A stretch of 64,000 nt of DNA from Branchiostoma floridae (Eukaryota; Chordata; Leptocardii; Amphioxiformes; Branchiostomatidae): positions 10,045,407 through 10,109,406 of the forward strand of contig NC_049992.1 in NCBI RefSeq assembly GCF_000003815.2, given 5' to 3'. Positions 20,879 through 34,500 of the stretch are shown here, piece by piece. The notes under the pieces were generated by a model. It saw only the letters and a list, made by a program, of their open reading frames with translations, had not been told where the DNA came from and ran no database searches. The position numbers and the translations under genes were made by a program. The first letter of the stretch is position 1; the number at the start of each line of letters is the position of its first letter.

Positions 20879-21483
20879 TGAAGGGATGAAGCGAGGGTTC
20901 TGCAACAACTCTGAGGAACAAGTAGCAGTTACTGTTCATTTGATAAAGGGTGACTTTGCTACATTTTGATGGACATGACATGGTTCCTAGAAGCTAGGAC
21001 ATTTTCTGCAATATTCAAAGGGTGTTGAATACAATTTGTCAACTTTATTTTCTGAAAATGTTGTGAAACAACTCTACATCCCTTATACAAGCTGCAAGAG
21101 AAAGCAGTTCTTGCCTACATGTAACTGTCATTTGCAGCAGAATGTAGGTCAATAGATTCAAGATCAAATGAAAGTTTTTAAAGCAAGTGGGGGCACACTG
21201 ATCTCAAATTTTACACAGAAAACTATTACATTTTTAATATCTTGCTTGTCCAAAATGATGTCCTTTGTTGTGAGCATCTAAATTCTTGTGAATGAACATC
21301 CAAGGCAGTGTGTTCTGTTTGGTTCAAGTGTGATGATTGCTGCATAGTGAGTGATAAATACATTAGGGTGTTGTGCAAATTGTACTGGGTAAAATGGTTC
21401 TGTCTTCTGTGAATCTAGTTTTTGCATGTGTATGTGTAACAGTGGTGTTCAAGGACTGCTAAACCGAAGACGCCTAACGGCTT

Positions 21484-21700
21484 AAGCCTTTTGGCCGAAC
21501 TGTTTGCACGTTCGATTTGTGATCCGGCTGCCCGGGTTCGGCGCGGGTTCGAATCCCGGGAGTCGGGGTGTTGTTTCTTTCTGTTCTTACTCGCCCCTCG
21601 GATTTCTACATATGGTTTGGGATGTAAGGGTCAAAGAACTAACAGAAGTGGTGCTTGCTGCTGTCTATCGTTTGTTTCTGTGTTTCTTTAGTTTATGGTA
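21484..21700 (+). mobile_element. tRNA-derived SINE
   Basis: An A-box-like TGGCCGAACTGTTTGCACG (21492-21510) and an exact B box GGTTCGAATCC (21546-21556) sit in tRNA order. The T arm follows a duplicated CGGGTTCG, and no matching 5' acceptor strand is seen, so this is not a working tRNA gene. The following about 130 bp to a T-rich stretch is taken as the SINE body; its 3' end is uncertain. Confidence 0.6.
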
Positions 21701-22865
21701 AAGGCGTGATTGTACAGAACTTAATGCTTTTCTAGCACGTAAGAACATAAGTGTTAACAGCAGTGGATGGCAGACAATTATGCCAAGTCAAAATCAGGCG
21801 TGAGTACATAAAGGTAACATGTCTAAATTTGGATACAAATATTTGCATATCTTTGATCAAGTACAGGGTAATGTGTACAGTAAGAAGGTGTATACTGTAT
21901 GGTAATCTAATTAGTTTCAAATATGTGTAGATTGTCACTTGTGTGATGTGTGGCCTTGAAATGTACACCTCAGAGTTGATATGTAGTATATTATGGTGAC
22001 AACACTTCATTCACACTTCTAGAGCTTTTTCCACACTGTACATCAAAATACTAAGTTATTGATGCTAGAAATTAGTTGGTTCCCTAAACTAAACTTGACT
22101 GCCAGGAATAAGAAACTTCCTATATTATTGAACATTGAAAATTCAATATGATAATATAGTTCACTACTTGTCATGGACACGAAAAAGGGTTGCAGTTAAA
22201 TCTATAATGAAAAAAAGAAGCATTGTTCTGAAGATTTGAAACCGGACTGTACGCTGCTGCATTTCATTTTAGAAGGCACTTGTATTTTATGCATTGATTG
22301 TAAACACATGATATTCTCAAAGTTGTCATATTATTCTTGTAACAGACTAAGCTGCACTGTATGTGTATATATTTTGTAATGTCAGAGTTAATAGTTATAA
22401 TAGTACACTGAGTTGTATTTGACCAAGCTGTGTAGTTTGTATATGTTGCAATACTCAGGAGAATTTGTTTCTGAATCTGATATAGTCTTACCTGTGTTGG
22501 CTATAAATTGAACTAAGAAGACAAGAGTGGTATTGTACTGCTTTTCTTTCTTGTCTCCAATGACCTTTCTCAAGGTGTTGTTTATGAATTACTTCTTAGT
22601 ACTAAATATTTTCAAAATGTTGTCAGGGATTATCTATTTTCTGATTCATACAGTGATTAACACTATTCCCATGCTAAAACAAGTCATGCAATTATACCTT
22701 TGTAAAGTGATGACTGGACACCCATTTAGGTCAACAACCAGCTGTTTTCTGAAAGATATCAAATTAGATGTAATAGACAACATAACCAAGTTTATTTCAT
22801 GAGAGGTGATAGGCCAGCTCATAATGACACTGTGAATCATAGAATGCAGAGTGATGTGATACCTG

Positions 22866-22960
22866 AAGCAGGGTTCTAGCCAGCATCTGTCCTTTGACAG
22901 AATTATAATGCTGGGGACAGACAAAAGTTTCGCACATTCCATCCTCTGATACGGACAAAG
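22866..22960. mobile_element. Remnant related to the hAT-type element at 52288
   Basis: CAGGGTTCTAGCCAGC and GGGGACAGACAAAA match the end and interior of the 52288-52442 element. Only one end is preserved. Confidence 0.5.
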
Positions 22961-23449
22961 ATCGGCATGCAAAGATATTGAAACAGATTGTAAGTTGCCA
23001 AAAAGTCTATAATGAACTTTTTTATGACACTTTTCATTCACACACATCAGTTTTGGGGTTTTCAGTTGATGTCATCATATTATCAAATCAACATGGCCTA
23101 ACAGCAGTAAAATAATTAATCCAAGGAAAACACTTTAGGGTGGACTCCGGTGGCTTTGGACCAAGGAAACAGCCTTTGGTCTTGGTACAGGCTGGTGACC
23201 AGGTTTAGCAAGAATGCTTGAATCTTACAATATTTCCCACCCAAACATGTGATATGATGTATATGAAATGTCCATAGGCCATGTAACCCTGCAGCTGCTA
23301 CCCATAAAATCAATAGAAATGTTTTGAAATACTGCAGCTCTATTGTTAAGACATTAGGTGATCCCTGCATGAGTAACAACAGAAAGCCCCAGGGTTGGGG
23401 AGTCATCTGTCCCTTTTGTGGCTAAATGTGCTACAGGACAGTTTAACAT

Positions 23450-23640
23450 CAATTCTCCTTTATCCACAGGGTAACCTATATCTGTTGTTTTCAAAAGGGA
23501 GGTATTCGGGGATAACAAGTTTCACTACATGAGTTTGACGAACAGTGGCTTCAATTTGCAATGCATTCAACAGTTTGTGCATCTGTTAGCTACCGTCCAT
23601 CGACAACGGATATAGGTTACCCCGCAGATAAAAGTGAACT
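23450..23640. mobile_element. GGGTAACCTATATC inverted-repeat element, diverged copy
   Basis: CTTTATCCACAGGGTAACC..ATATCTGTTG near the left end mirrors CAACGGATATAGGTTACCCC..GATAAAAG at the right. The same family is at 46094-46286 in better condition. Confidence 0.7.
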
Positions 23641-23752
23641 GGCATTACTATTTGTATTTATTGAAGATTGGCTGTTTTCCATTTAATAGAAGATGGGTAA
23701 TAGAAATTTTAAGTTGAGAGAAAATAATTCCCTGATAGCAAAAGTTAATAAA

Positions 23753-24560
23753 TTTGAATGATCAAGGATCAATCAATTATACAAAAAATGCTACGATAAT
23801 AAAAATTTATAAGTTACAAGCAAGTTTTTGTGGATGATTTGTAACAAGCACATATTGCACTCAAAAGATGCTATAAATGTTGGTAGCAAACACCTACAAT
23901 GTATGAAGGAAACTATATTGACCTTTGAATGTATTAATTTCAAAGGTAGTGGGACAACGTTTACTTTGTAAAAATGCGTTTCAATGAAGAAGGTGGATTG
24001 TAACTAAAACATACATGTATCAGAAAAATATGAATTATCATAAAGAATTATATCATAATTATGAATTTTCGATTTATCAATAATTCCATTTAGAAAACAA
24101 CTCTTACAATACAATATTTTGTTCTTTCCCCGCTTCTTGCAGTATGTTAAGTCTGTTATGAGTCATGCTCCACCTGTTACCACAACAGGGTTATATACAG
24201 ACCACAAAAATAGCTCCTGATCTCATGCACTTCAACCTGTTTGTCCTTGGACTGTACCAAGTGACAGCACCTGTAAGAGGGAATAGCATTAACAAGTGCT
24301 GAACCTTGGTTTTCCTACTACGCGCTAGTGTCATTTTTACAAAGCATTCCTACTCGTGTGATATCATATTAATGATTTGCTTGGGGATTATGCTCAATTC
24401 CCAATGGTGGTAGTTTTTTGTCGTCAGGACCTAAAATCAAATGCCATGACCACACCTTGTCTTCAAGCATTTGTAGAACGTCTCCTCTTTAAGCTCTGGT
24501 TCGAATTCTTTAATTAAGTGCAGTTTGGGAAAAAATTCAATAATGATATATTACCCCATG
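23753..24560. other. Intergenic spacer
   Basis: AT-rich; nothing recognisable as a gene, RNA or element. Confidence 0.5.
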
Positions 24561-24831
24561 CTGGGTTTCCACATGGTACGGTCGCAGTGTGTCATTTTCG
24601 GTGCTGACCAATCAGCGCGCTCCATTGCCGGCACGTCGGATCTCATGGCAACAAATGTTTTGGGACCAAAACATGGAGACGTGACCCAGCGCCCGAGCAA
24701 CGGGGCCGGATAGGAAAACCTATCGTCTGCAGCACGGAAATGCAAGAAAAACATGGGATTTTTGCTCAGAATTTAAAAACCGAGCTCATGGGAACTGAGC
24801 TTGACATATAACCTGAGGAATTCAGAGGAAG
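24561..24831 (+). promoter_or_regulatory. Putative promoter and noncoding first exon of the unknown gene
   Basis: GC content rises and a canonical CCAAT box (ACCAATCAGCG, CCAAT at 24608-24612) is followed by a stretch ending GAGGAAG before GTATGT, a good donor at 24832. An acceptor TACTCAG ending at 25114 could join it to the coding exon. Inferred from signals. Confidence 0.45.
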
Positions 24832-25047
24832 GTATGTCGCGAAGGCACCGTTTTACAACGTATTATAGGTCATTTATCGTCCAACATTTGCGGTTGGTCG
24901 GACGATAAGTCGCTTGATTTTCCATGAACTGTTTAGTTGCATTGCATGACGCATGTTAACTGATGAATTTTAAATCAAACCACCACATCTCTTGAGGAGG
25001 GACAAGTATTTCTGAGCGTCCTGTCAGGATATATATCTGTCGACATT

Positions 25048-25055
25048 TCACGTGA
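25048..25055. promoter_or_regulatory. CACGTG E-box upstream of the unknown gene
   Basis: TCACGTGA at 25048-25055, and a second CACGTG at 25148-25153, lie within 145 bp of the start codon; possible bHLH sites. Confidence 0.4.
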
Positions 25056-25188
25056 CGCACGGGCGAAAGGACCTTACGACTCCGCCTTTCGCGCCAAAAC
25101 AATTTGATACTCAGGTGGGTAACGGGACCCGCTCCGAGGGAAAAGCTCACGTGCCTCGGTCATTGTTGGAGGTCCGTGCCGAGCCGGT

Positions 25189-25582
25189 ATGGCGGGGAAA
25201 ACCGGTGGGAAGGTTGGCTTTCCTAGCGGCGGGAAAGTGGGCTTCTCCAGCGGCAAGAGAGGCGCATCTGCCCCCGTGTCGTCCTCGGACGAGGAAGAAA
25301 TCGAGAAGGAAGTTCAGGAGCCGAAGGAGGACTATGAAAACATCGCCTCTCCCTGTAGCAGTACGTCAAGCGGACCGGTGTACGAGAGACAACCGGGCTT
25401 TGAGAAACACGGACACGAAGTGGTCGTCCCGAGAAGACCCAAGATCAAACACAAGATCAAGCGGAAGAAGATGGCAAACTTTATGCTGGGCGGAGACCAT
25501 GATTTCTACACAGCGAGTCGGGGGAGGAGGAAGGATGGCACCATGGTACCCACGCCCCCCAGCAAGGGCAAGCCCAAAAGGG
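25189..25582 (+). CDS. Unknown gene, coding exon 1
   Basis: ATG at 25189 in context GCCGGTATGG; donor AAAAGGG/GTAAGT; phase 1. Contains SSSDEEEIEKEVQEPKEDYE and the basic KIKHKIKRKK block. Confidence 0.8.
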
Positions 25583-28500
25583 GTAAGTCACAGACAGGTG
25601 TAACGTCCACAGGTGCGACACACATGTGTCTGCAGGTGTGGCAACTCCCTGTACTGTCAGATGCACTAACCTGGTATAAAATGACCAGCTCATGCAATCA
25701 TTGCTGGTGATATCTATTTTAATGACCTTTAAAACATCACAAACATACTTATGATACGCTTCCCATCTCAAACATGAATAGTCTTAGACTTGTGGCTTCA
25801 GAAACGTGGCAACACCAATAATGTATACGAAATACTAGTACATGAAATGATATAAAATGACCTGCTCATCCAATTGCTGGTGATATATCTAAACATTACA
25901 AACACGTTTATGATACGCTTCCCACCTACATCTCAAACATGAATAGTCTAACTTAGACTTATGGCATCAGAAATGCTGCACACCAATTATGTAGAGGAAA
26001 TACATGAAATGAGATAAATTTGCTATTTTTTACATATTTTCACAATTTCAAATTTTGACCTTTGACCTCCCAACATCCTGTTATAAGTTTTTTTCATCAT
26101 AAATTCATGGTCTTATAATATCACTATCATCTAACTTATCTATACATGTAACGTTATGTGTGTGCGTATGTCGTGTTCCTTGAAAATACATGTAGCTGTA
26201 CGCCTTTGACAGTAACAGTATTGTCAATAATGGCAGATAAACGAAAAAAAATTTATAAATGCTATCATTTAATTGTAAAACAGAGGTTGACCAGAAGACA
26301 AGACCAAAAATTCTCCTGCATATGCCAATACCTTTTTGGGCCTGAGGTGTATCTGATGGTATTTCAGGTGCTAATTACCTCACCAGAAGTGTCAGGTGCA
26401 ACCACCTGTTTGCGGTTAGCTGCTAATTCATGCAGGTGCAAAGAAGGTGTGGCTGTTAATGGTTCATTGCCGCATAAGTCAACAAAAGTGCCTCTTGATA
26501 AACCTCCGTATCAAAGATCACAGAAAAAAATCTGTTCCCAAAAGTTGTGAACAGTAACATTACTCCTACTTTTCCGTCAGCTTTTCCCCATACAACCTTT
26601 TAAAGGGACTGTGTAACGGTACACAGCACACCTTTGCGCTCCATATACCACCAAACAAAATTAGCCCACCCTCGCAACCGTACATGGGCAGCGATGCAAA
26701 ACACAACTTAGTTATGCATTTGGATTGACCTGTATACGTGTACCTTAGAAACCTGCCAATGCCTTATTTGTTGTGAATTTAGATCAGCTTGAAGCAAGTT
26801 CAGTCTTCAGTATCAAAGTCATCTTAATCTTGCTGATGATTTGCACATCATATCAGCAAAAACATGGTTATCCTTCATGAGATATCTGGGCCACAAGTAC
26901 ATGCTGATTTGCTGGAGCCATATGGAATCGTTGTACCAAAGTTCATAATTTTGATCATTGTAAACATATTATTAAACATTGGTTCCTCACACTTTTTCTT
27001 ACTGATCAGACCATTTTAATGAATTTTGCAATAGGAGGCAAGGTCTATGGTATCATTTATTACATAATTTTTTTTTTCAAAATGTGTGTCAAGGTTGGCA
27101 TGGCTTAAAAACCTGTACATTGTTTCCGCTCTATCACCTATGTGGTTCTTTTCTCGCTCAGTCTGAATTCATGCTTTCAACCAGAGAATACCCTTCTTTT
27201 GGCCCACAAAACCTTTCTTCTTGGAGCAGGTAGATTTTTTAATGGAACTCAAAGGTGGAAAGGGAAAAAGATAATGGCATTGGTGGCTGCAGCATATTTG
27301 GCAACATGCCTGGAGTACAGTATGTCCTAGAATATTTGTGGTTTGTTGGCCGGCTGTTAATAATAATAGTATCAGTATGGAAATAGTAGGATTGCCAAGT
27401 ATGTCAAATATCTCTTTTTGAGTAATGGTTTGTAGAAACCATACTTGAAAGGAAATGTTTTAGAAACAGGTGGGTCCCTTGCTCAGGTTGCTTTTAATGC
27501 CAATGCAGATCTTAGATTCTGATAACTAAAGGTGAATAGATGTCACTTCAAAGGGCAAGTCCTTTTCAGCAATTAAATTCCTTGAAGAAAACGATACGAG
27601 AAATCAAGGAGCTTTTATCTTGTTGCCTAGTTTTTGGATAAATGGTACCAAAGAAGATTGGAATATTGTGGCCAGGCTCATCACTAAGTTGTCTGCATCT
27701 TCACCGGTACTGTATTCAAGTTGTTGTGATGACAATTAAGAAAAAACAGCTGTTAGTAAGCACAATTACAATGCTTATGTTAGCAGTGGTTCCCAAGAGA
27801 AGTCAGCCTAGTGCATGTACATGTATCATTTGGTATGGATAAGGAGGGTATATGTAGAAAGGGGATGTGGAAGTGATGGTGATGAGATGTCAGTAAATTT
27901 TTCTCTAAAGGTTAACAGGTGGGTGTATTTTTCTTCCTTTTCTGTTACCAGTATTTTACATTTGAATTCTGTCAACTTGCTTGAATTTGGGTAATTTTTT
28001 TCCTTAATTTTCTGCATCTACACACATACACAGAGAGAGTGAGAGAGAGTGTCAGAAACATTTGCCATATTATTATACCATATGTAATCAGGCTTAACAG
28101 ATCAGGGTCTTACTCTTCTCATACAGGGTATTTAAGTCTAAGGAGCTTGGTTCTTTTGGAGGAGAACCCTTCATATCATAAGCTGCATCTATGACCAACA
28201 CCTGCAGAAAAAAAACAATGGATTCAAAGCAGATGAACATTAATGTTAAGGTTATTCTCAAAAATTCATTTTGCAAGATAGACACCTTAAAACAATAATT
28301 GCAACTAAGAGAGAGCAAAAAGACCAGATCTAGTCAACAAATATCAGAATATTGTAGCTAACCAAGCACCAATAAAAATGGAGTCTAGTGGATGATATCA
28401 TTATTCACAGTTGATGTTGATGGGAGGCAGCAATTCAAGCAGCTGTTCTATAAAGTATTATGCTTGTTATGCAGGCGTAACAATCTGCACATTACTGTGT

Positions 28501-31500
28501 AATAATTGAGCAATCTCCAGAGGCCTTTTACATCCTGAGTGCAGATGTGTTTCCAGAAGCTTCTTGTACCTTGTTGAAGAGGTCATGTCAAGGGGAATGA
28601 GATGTTGTTATGCACCAACAGGCCTTAAGCTGGAAGGATACAGGGCTAATCCTCCCTGAGGAAAGGCACGGATGTTGGGAGGTTTAATTAGGCAATCTTG
28701 AAAGGGGATAAACACATGTATCTGCTCCTACAGCAGTATCTGCTCCTAAAACTTGAATCTCAAGTAAAACTGAGTCTAATATCTGAGTAAGAATATCTAA
28801 AAAAAACTCAGAGAAGCCAAATTGATGATTTTATCTGAGGGCGATGAAATATAAAACTGATCATCATGGTCTCCTTCCTGTACTAATCTCCAACCAGATC
28901 CTACGGTACCATAAGATAGTATCAAAAGCTGGCAGAGGAGTGAAGCCGGCTTAGGAGTGTGTTTCGCTACATTGACAAATGCACACAGACATTTATAGAC
29001 TTGGAGAGCCCGGCATATGGGTTGACGAACTAGATGTTGAGAAGCACAGTTTTCCATGGTCGGTCACTGGAGTGTTGTTTTTTCCTCTGAACGCTTCAAG
29101 TGCTCATTATCGTCCAGTCAGATAACAATAGTTGCCTGGATACCCAGCTATGGTGAAGAGGCAAATTGTATCAAATCTCCTCTCACACTAACGTCACACA
29201 GAGTTCACTACAACAATAAGGGAAAGAAAAGCAGGCTTTCAGCTTCCTTTGACCACTCATGAAAACAAGAATTATTCCGTTCTTTCCATATCAGCCATGT
29301 AGAAATGTCCATTGAATATTTACTATGCAACTTCCCAAGATTAGGCCGTAACCACCACCGAAAAAAGGTTCCTACCAGTGATTTAATTACTGAAGTACCC
29401 CCCAGGTCCTCAAAGGAAATAAGGCATGACCATTGTTATGTTCTTCCTTATTTGCTGAATAGTAGGTAAAATAGACGTCCTTGATCAAAACACAGGTTTC
29501 CTGGATACTGTTGGAGGAGTCCCAAACTACTTATAAAATCATTACCTGACCCATTTGGGAGGTGTACCTACAGCTTATAAAGGGCTGTGGTAATTCAATA
29601 AAAGTTGTGAGTTTGGAGTAGACGAGGAGGCAACTGTTTTTAGAAATGGGAAATTCATCTTAAGTGGAAGAATATGTAATTAAAATTTCCAAAATGGAAT
29701 GGTATGACAAAGATGAAGAAAGTTAGCTCTTTTTTTAACAGGATGGTAGTGAAGAAAATTAAGTGTCAACAAAACAAGTGGCAGAACAAGTGAGAATTAC
29801 AATTAGATGAACATCTGTAAATTATAGGGGATGAGGTACTAGGTACATGTATTCAGCTAAAAAATGTAAATGAAAAGAAGACTGACACCCTGACAAAAAA
29901 AAGACTTTTGTGTGTAGAAAAGTGATGGACAATATCCCTCTCATATTTAGAGCACAGGTTCCACCCATGCAGCATATTGGTTACTCAGCTATGGCCACAC
30001 CAGTTTGTTACCCACTTACCTCAGACTGTAACCACACAAATCCTCTCAATCATGTGCCATAATTGAATAGCCTTCAGGGATATCTTAGAATTAATGTCTT
30101 GGAACTTTCTCCTATGACAAAACATTGAATGTTACCATGATTCTTTGCATGCAAGAGCTCTAGTAGTAGAGATTTTGACAAGGTATTAGAATTGAGATCC
30201 TAATACTGTTGGCAGTGACATTACAAGTCTTCCTGAAAGGTTGTGGTTTCCTACAACTTACAAGCCTACAACTTTCACCTCTTTTGAGAAATAGGTCAGA
30301 ATGGTGTCGGGCCCTATTATGATTGGTCACCAAGTAACAGAGTGGGTGTGGCAGGGGCTTATCTTTGTAATGGGCAGGGTGGTATTTGTTGTGACAACAA
30401 ATTGGTGCTATGTCAATAAGGAAGTCTTTGTGAAAAAGGCTACTACAAACTAGGAAAAGATAAGTGACAGGCTTAGAGGATTAGAAATACTTTTTACCCT
30501 TTTTGACAAACCTTGCCTTTTAAATGATTATATGAAGTTCAAAAGTTACAGCATTGAACTGAAATGTTGTATTTTCCTTTCCTGTGAAATACAGCATGGA
30601 TAGATTGCCCTTATAGTGAATCAAATGAAAACAAGCACATGCCTTAAAGAAACAAAACAGTTGGCAAAGTTGCTGACAATTTTCTCATTTTTCTTTTTTT
30701 TTAATTACAAAAAAAGACAAGAAAAGATATGATCTTTGAGATCTATTTTTAGCTAATACCGATACAGGAAAATTCTTGACTAAACCATTTCCCCAACCTT
30801 GCTGCAGATTGTACCCTAAATGCTATTTGACATGTTTTAGACTTTGTCCCTCACCAATGCTATGTGATATCCTACAATGACAAATAGAATTGAAAATGTT
30901 GCAGCATTTGACATCATAATTATTTTGGAGGCAAGGACAAGATATTCTTATATTTGCCTCATGACATCTGCTTGCATTCGGACTTGGCTCCAGAAAACTG
31001 TACCCTACAACACCCTTTACTGATGTCTACAATACAATCAAATCCATGGCCATTAGTAAGTGCAAGTATTCCAGCGTTGCCACGTCAACACAACAATCAA
31101 CCAATCAGAGCTTAGGGTACCAGTTCATTACACAATGCCAAGTGCTTTGTAAACATGCCAACATGGATAAGGAAGTTTGCAATTGCTACATATTTTTCCA
31201 ATGACAGTTGAACAATCATATGTACATGACACTTTGGTTTTCATCCTTTGAAATAGAATTCCTTAGCTTTGAATAATGGACAAGATGTTCCTCCCCTTTG
31301 CTACTGTGTATCTCAGTCAGCTGGAAGCATTTAGATTGCTCAGTCCACCTGAAATCCCAAACTCCCCTGGCTGTCTTCCTATTTCAGGCTTCAGTCATAG
31401 ATGCACAGCAGGGATGCTGACAGGAGCCTAACTACTAATAAAACTGTATGGCAGCATAATGAGGGTCTGCATGCTCTTTTCCGTAAGGCGTAGGCAGCCT

Positions 31501-34500
31501 ATTTTTTTTCCCATAACTCGTAGGGAAAACCATCTTATCTACGTAATTCGTAGCGAGGCAACCAAATTTTGCATGATTGCCTTCCTTGATTTAGCATAAT
31601 ATGTAGGGGGTTCTCTGTATTCAGCGTAAATCGTTGTCAGGTTGAACCCCCATGCAGACCCTCCATAATGAAACTGTAGGGCAGCAAGAAGCTTCTTGCA
31701 GTGTCAATGTTGTACATTTCAGCACAAACCATTGCCAAGACAGCACATAATGTATCTTTCCATTTTTGTCTGACTGTAACTAGTGTAAGATTTACAGTGA
31801 TCCTTATGTAGTCTTCACTTTATGGAGGTTGAAAAGAAGCGCCCGAAAGGTTAAACTTAAGACTTTACCTTGAGGCTAAAGCCTAAATATAAACATGGCT
31901 AACAAATCATCCTGCTTTGTAGAAACCCACAACAGGTGATCATCCCTCAGGTGTGGCAGGTTACTATGGTAACCAAACAACAAACACTTCGCTTTTCTGG
32001 TTGCCAATTCAGCAAAATAACTTTATGTGTGAGGCTTGTATTGTGAGAAATGTATCTGTTACCATGGGAATTTTCCCCTTCACGGTCTAATTAATTAGTC
32101 ATACTAATTTGTTGTATCACATTTTGAGAGCTGTCTCTACATCTAAACATCTGCATGGTAATTAAGGCTGCCAATCTTCATCCATAATGTGTTACTTTCA
32201 TGTAAACCAGTACACCTCAATATCAACTCACACAAGTCACACGTTCCTTCCACTGGTTACAGAGGCAAAACCTTGCAGAGTGACCATCATAGCATTGTTG
32301 ATAATGAAAATATTACCATGTTATATGTTTTATTGTCCTTTTGGACCTTTCTGTACAATGGTGCCCTGGACATTAACATAGAGGACCATTGTTCATATCC
32401 AGTCATTATTGTGTAGTCAGACAGGCCTGTTGATGTCCCAAATTTTGCCAGTGTGACAGGTAATGAAAAATTCATATCCTAACCATCTCAAATTGATACG
32501 TCGATATGATGCCACAGAAATCAGGTCCCCAGGGGGCTGTTATCCCCCACCTCCAGTCACGTAAGGTTATGAAATGCACAAAATGGTCTTAATTGTTGGC
32601 TATGAAATATTACTTTCTGAAGTCTAGCAGCAAAATGTGTAAAATAGTTTTGCAATGCTAAAAAGATAGACACAATCACTGTGTCAGGGATCAAGGTTTT
32701 AAACACTTGGGTATTTTGTCAATTTGTCTGGTAAATATAATTTTCATCATCCTATCTTTTGTCTAGAGTGCATTGCAGAAATTCTGCCAATTATGAAAGG
32801 ATTTATGCAGGTGCTTGGATAAAAGCATATAAAGGATCTGGTCCAGTCTGACAGTGACCTGTGAACGTGGGGTCAGAGTGCCCATTCTTCTCGGTCCCCC
32901 ATGTGACTGCGGTTACCCTGTGCGTGACTTGTTTAGGCCGTGTTATTGTTGTTGTTGTCATGACGAGGGGCGGGGTCACTGGGGACTGATTACAAGGTAA
33001 ACGCCCGTGCCAGGTAGCGAACCCTGCGGACAACACGCCCGAGAGATCCCCTATTGTGGTACCTTTGAAAGGAAGAGAGTCTNNNNNNNNNNNNNNNNNN
33101 NNNNNNNNNNNNNNNNNNNNNNNNNNNNNNNNNNNNNNNNNNNNNNNNNNNNNNNNNNNNNNNNNNNNNNNNNNNNNNNNNNGCAGGAAGGTATAAACTA
33201 AGGATGTTGTTTGGCATCTGTCAGTGGTGTGATCCTAAACCCTACCTGTGTGGCAGGTCAATTATAGAGCCTTAGGTGCTTTCACTGGGAAGGTTAAACC
33301 TTACTTCAAACAGATACAGGGCAGGCATGAACAGACCAGACAGATGACATTTTATTCTGGATCTGGAACAAACAAAAAAAGACCAAAATAAAACAATTGG
33401 AGATTGGCAATTGTTTTCTGATTAAAATTCTCAGTGTGTTTCTAAACCCATCATTTATCGTAAAGTCTTTGTAATATTTACTGGTCAAGATATTACAGCA
33501 CATTTACTCAATACTACACTCATGCACAGAACATTGTAACCTGCAGTACAATAAACACTATAAACCAAGCTGATACCAAATTATTATTGTGATCTGTTGA
33601 ACAAAGAAAAGCACAACTAGTACTGTAAATGCTAGTCAGAATAGGGAAACCCACTTGCAACTGAGAATCAAGATATCCCACTCATGTGGCCTTATGATGG
33701 TGATAAACAGTGTTTGATATGGAAACCACATCAGGCAAATCAACCTTTTTAAATATTTGCAGTGATCTTGATACGGTATGTAGAACTGATGATAACGCTG
33801 CCTGTGTTGTTAGTTACCTAGCCATCTCCATAATAGAGCGTGATCCAAGTGATCATGGACTCTGCATTGTGTATGGAGTAATATTCCACCAAATCATTGC
33901 AGGGTGGATGATAAGCATAATTGTTCCAAATGCAACAAAATCCCCACCCCCATTTGTTAATGTAACTCCAACTTAACAATTTTTGCAAATCCAGCATTTA
34001 AGATCAAGCAACTTTTGATGAACATTGCTATTTTACCTCTAAATTGTAAATGATCTGGAAAAAATGCTTCCTTCAAGTCCAAAGTCAAATTTCAGCTGAT
34101 TGGCAAACAGGTGGTTTCTGCTATCATGATTGACAGGTGGTTGCTTAGTAACAGGTGGGCAATGATAAGAAATGGCTAAAGTGCAGGAGTCTTAACCTTG
34201 AACTAGGGATTCTTACTTTGTAAAGGATGGATGGAATTAAGAATATCAATTGTGAATACCAGTAGTAGGAAAATGGCTGTGTGGTATGGTTAATTTCATA
34301 CAAATGCTCTTACTGATATGCAACTGCAAACACCAGCCTATGTTGAGCAAATTTTCCATCTCTGTCTATTTGATTTTGAGGAACAGTTGTTTTCAAAGGA
34401 TTTTCAGGATACCCATCTAGTTTGTAGATATGAAGTATGATGGCTGGATAACTGGCTTATTGATTTTTTTTCTGGTTGATTATTTTCCACAGACACTGTG

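Larger units (their letters stand above)
20879..23752 (+). other. KIF17 3' UTR and downstream spacer
   Basis: No gene is seen after the KIF17 stop. The first canonical AATAAA on the plus strand that I find is at 23747-23752, implying a long 3' UTR unless a variant signal is used. A tRNA-like SINE head (21484-21570) and two inverted-repeat remnants lie here. Confidence 0.4.
25583..34492 (+). other. Long intron 1 of the unknown gene
   Basis: 8.9 kb with no convincing internal exon. Holds a tandem pair (25675-26015), a truncated MITE (28885-28950), an inverted-repeat element (31462-31662), an X-box-like palindrome (31960-31973), a GC-richer patch before the gap (about 32850-33082), the 100-N gap and one copy of a direct repeat (33875-34168). 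Confidence 0.55.

Noticed and set aside
21484-21570. A functional tRNA gene
   Set aside because: A and B boxes are present, but no pairing acceptor stem is seen and the T arm is partly duplicated; treated as a SINE head.
25052-25603. A 183-codon open frame overlapping the unknown gene's first exon
   Set aside because: It is in another frame; the 25189 frame ends at a good donor with a phase that fits the next exon.
26158-26550. A 130-codon plus-strand frame in the unknown gene's intron
   Set aside because: Composition is unlike coding sequence, with no recognisable motif; likely chance.
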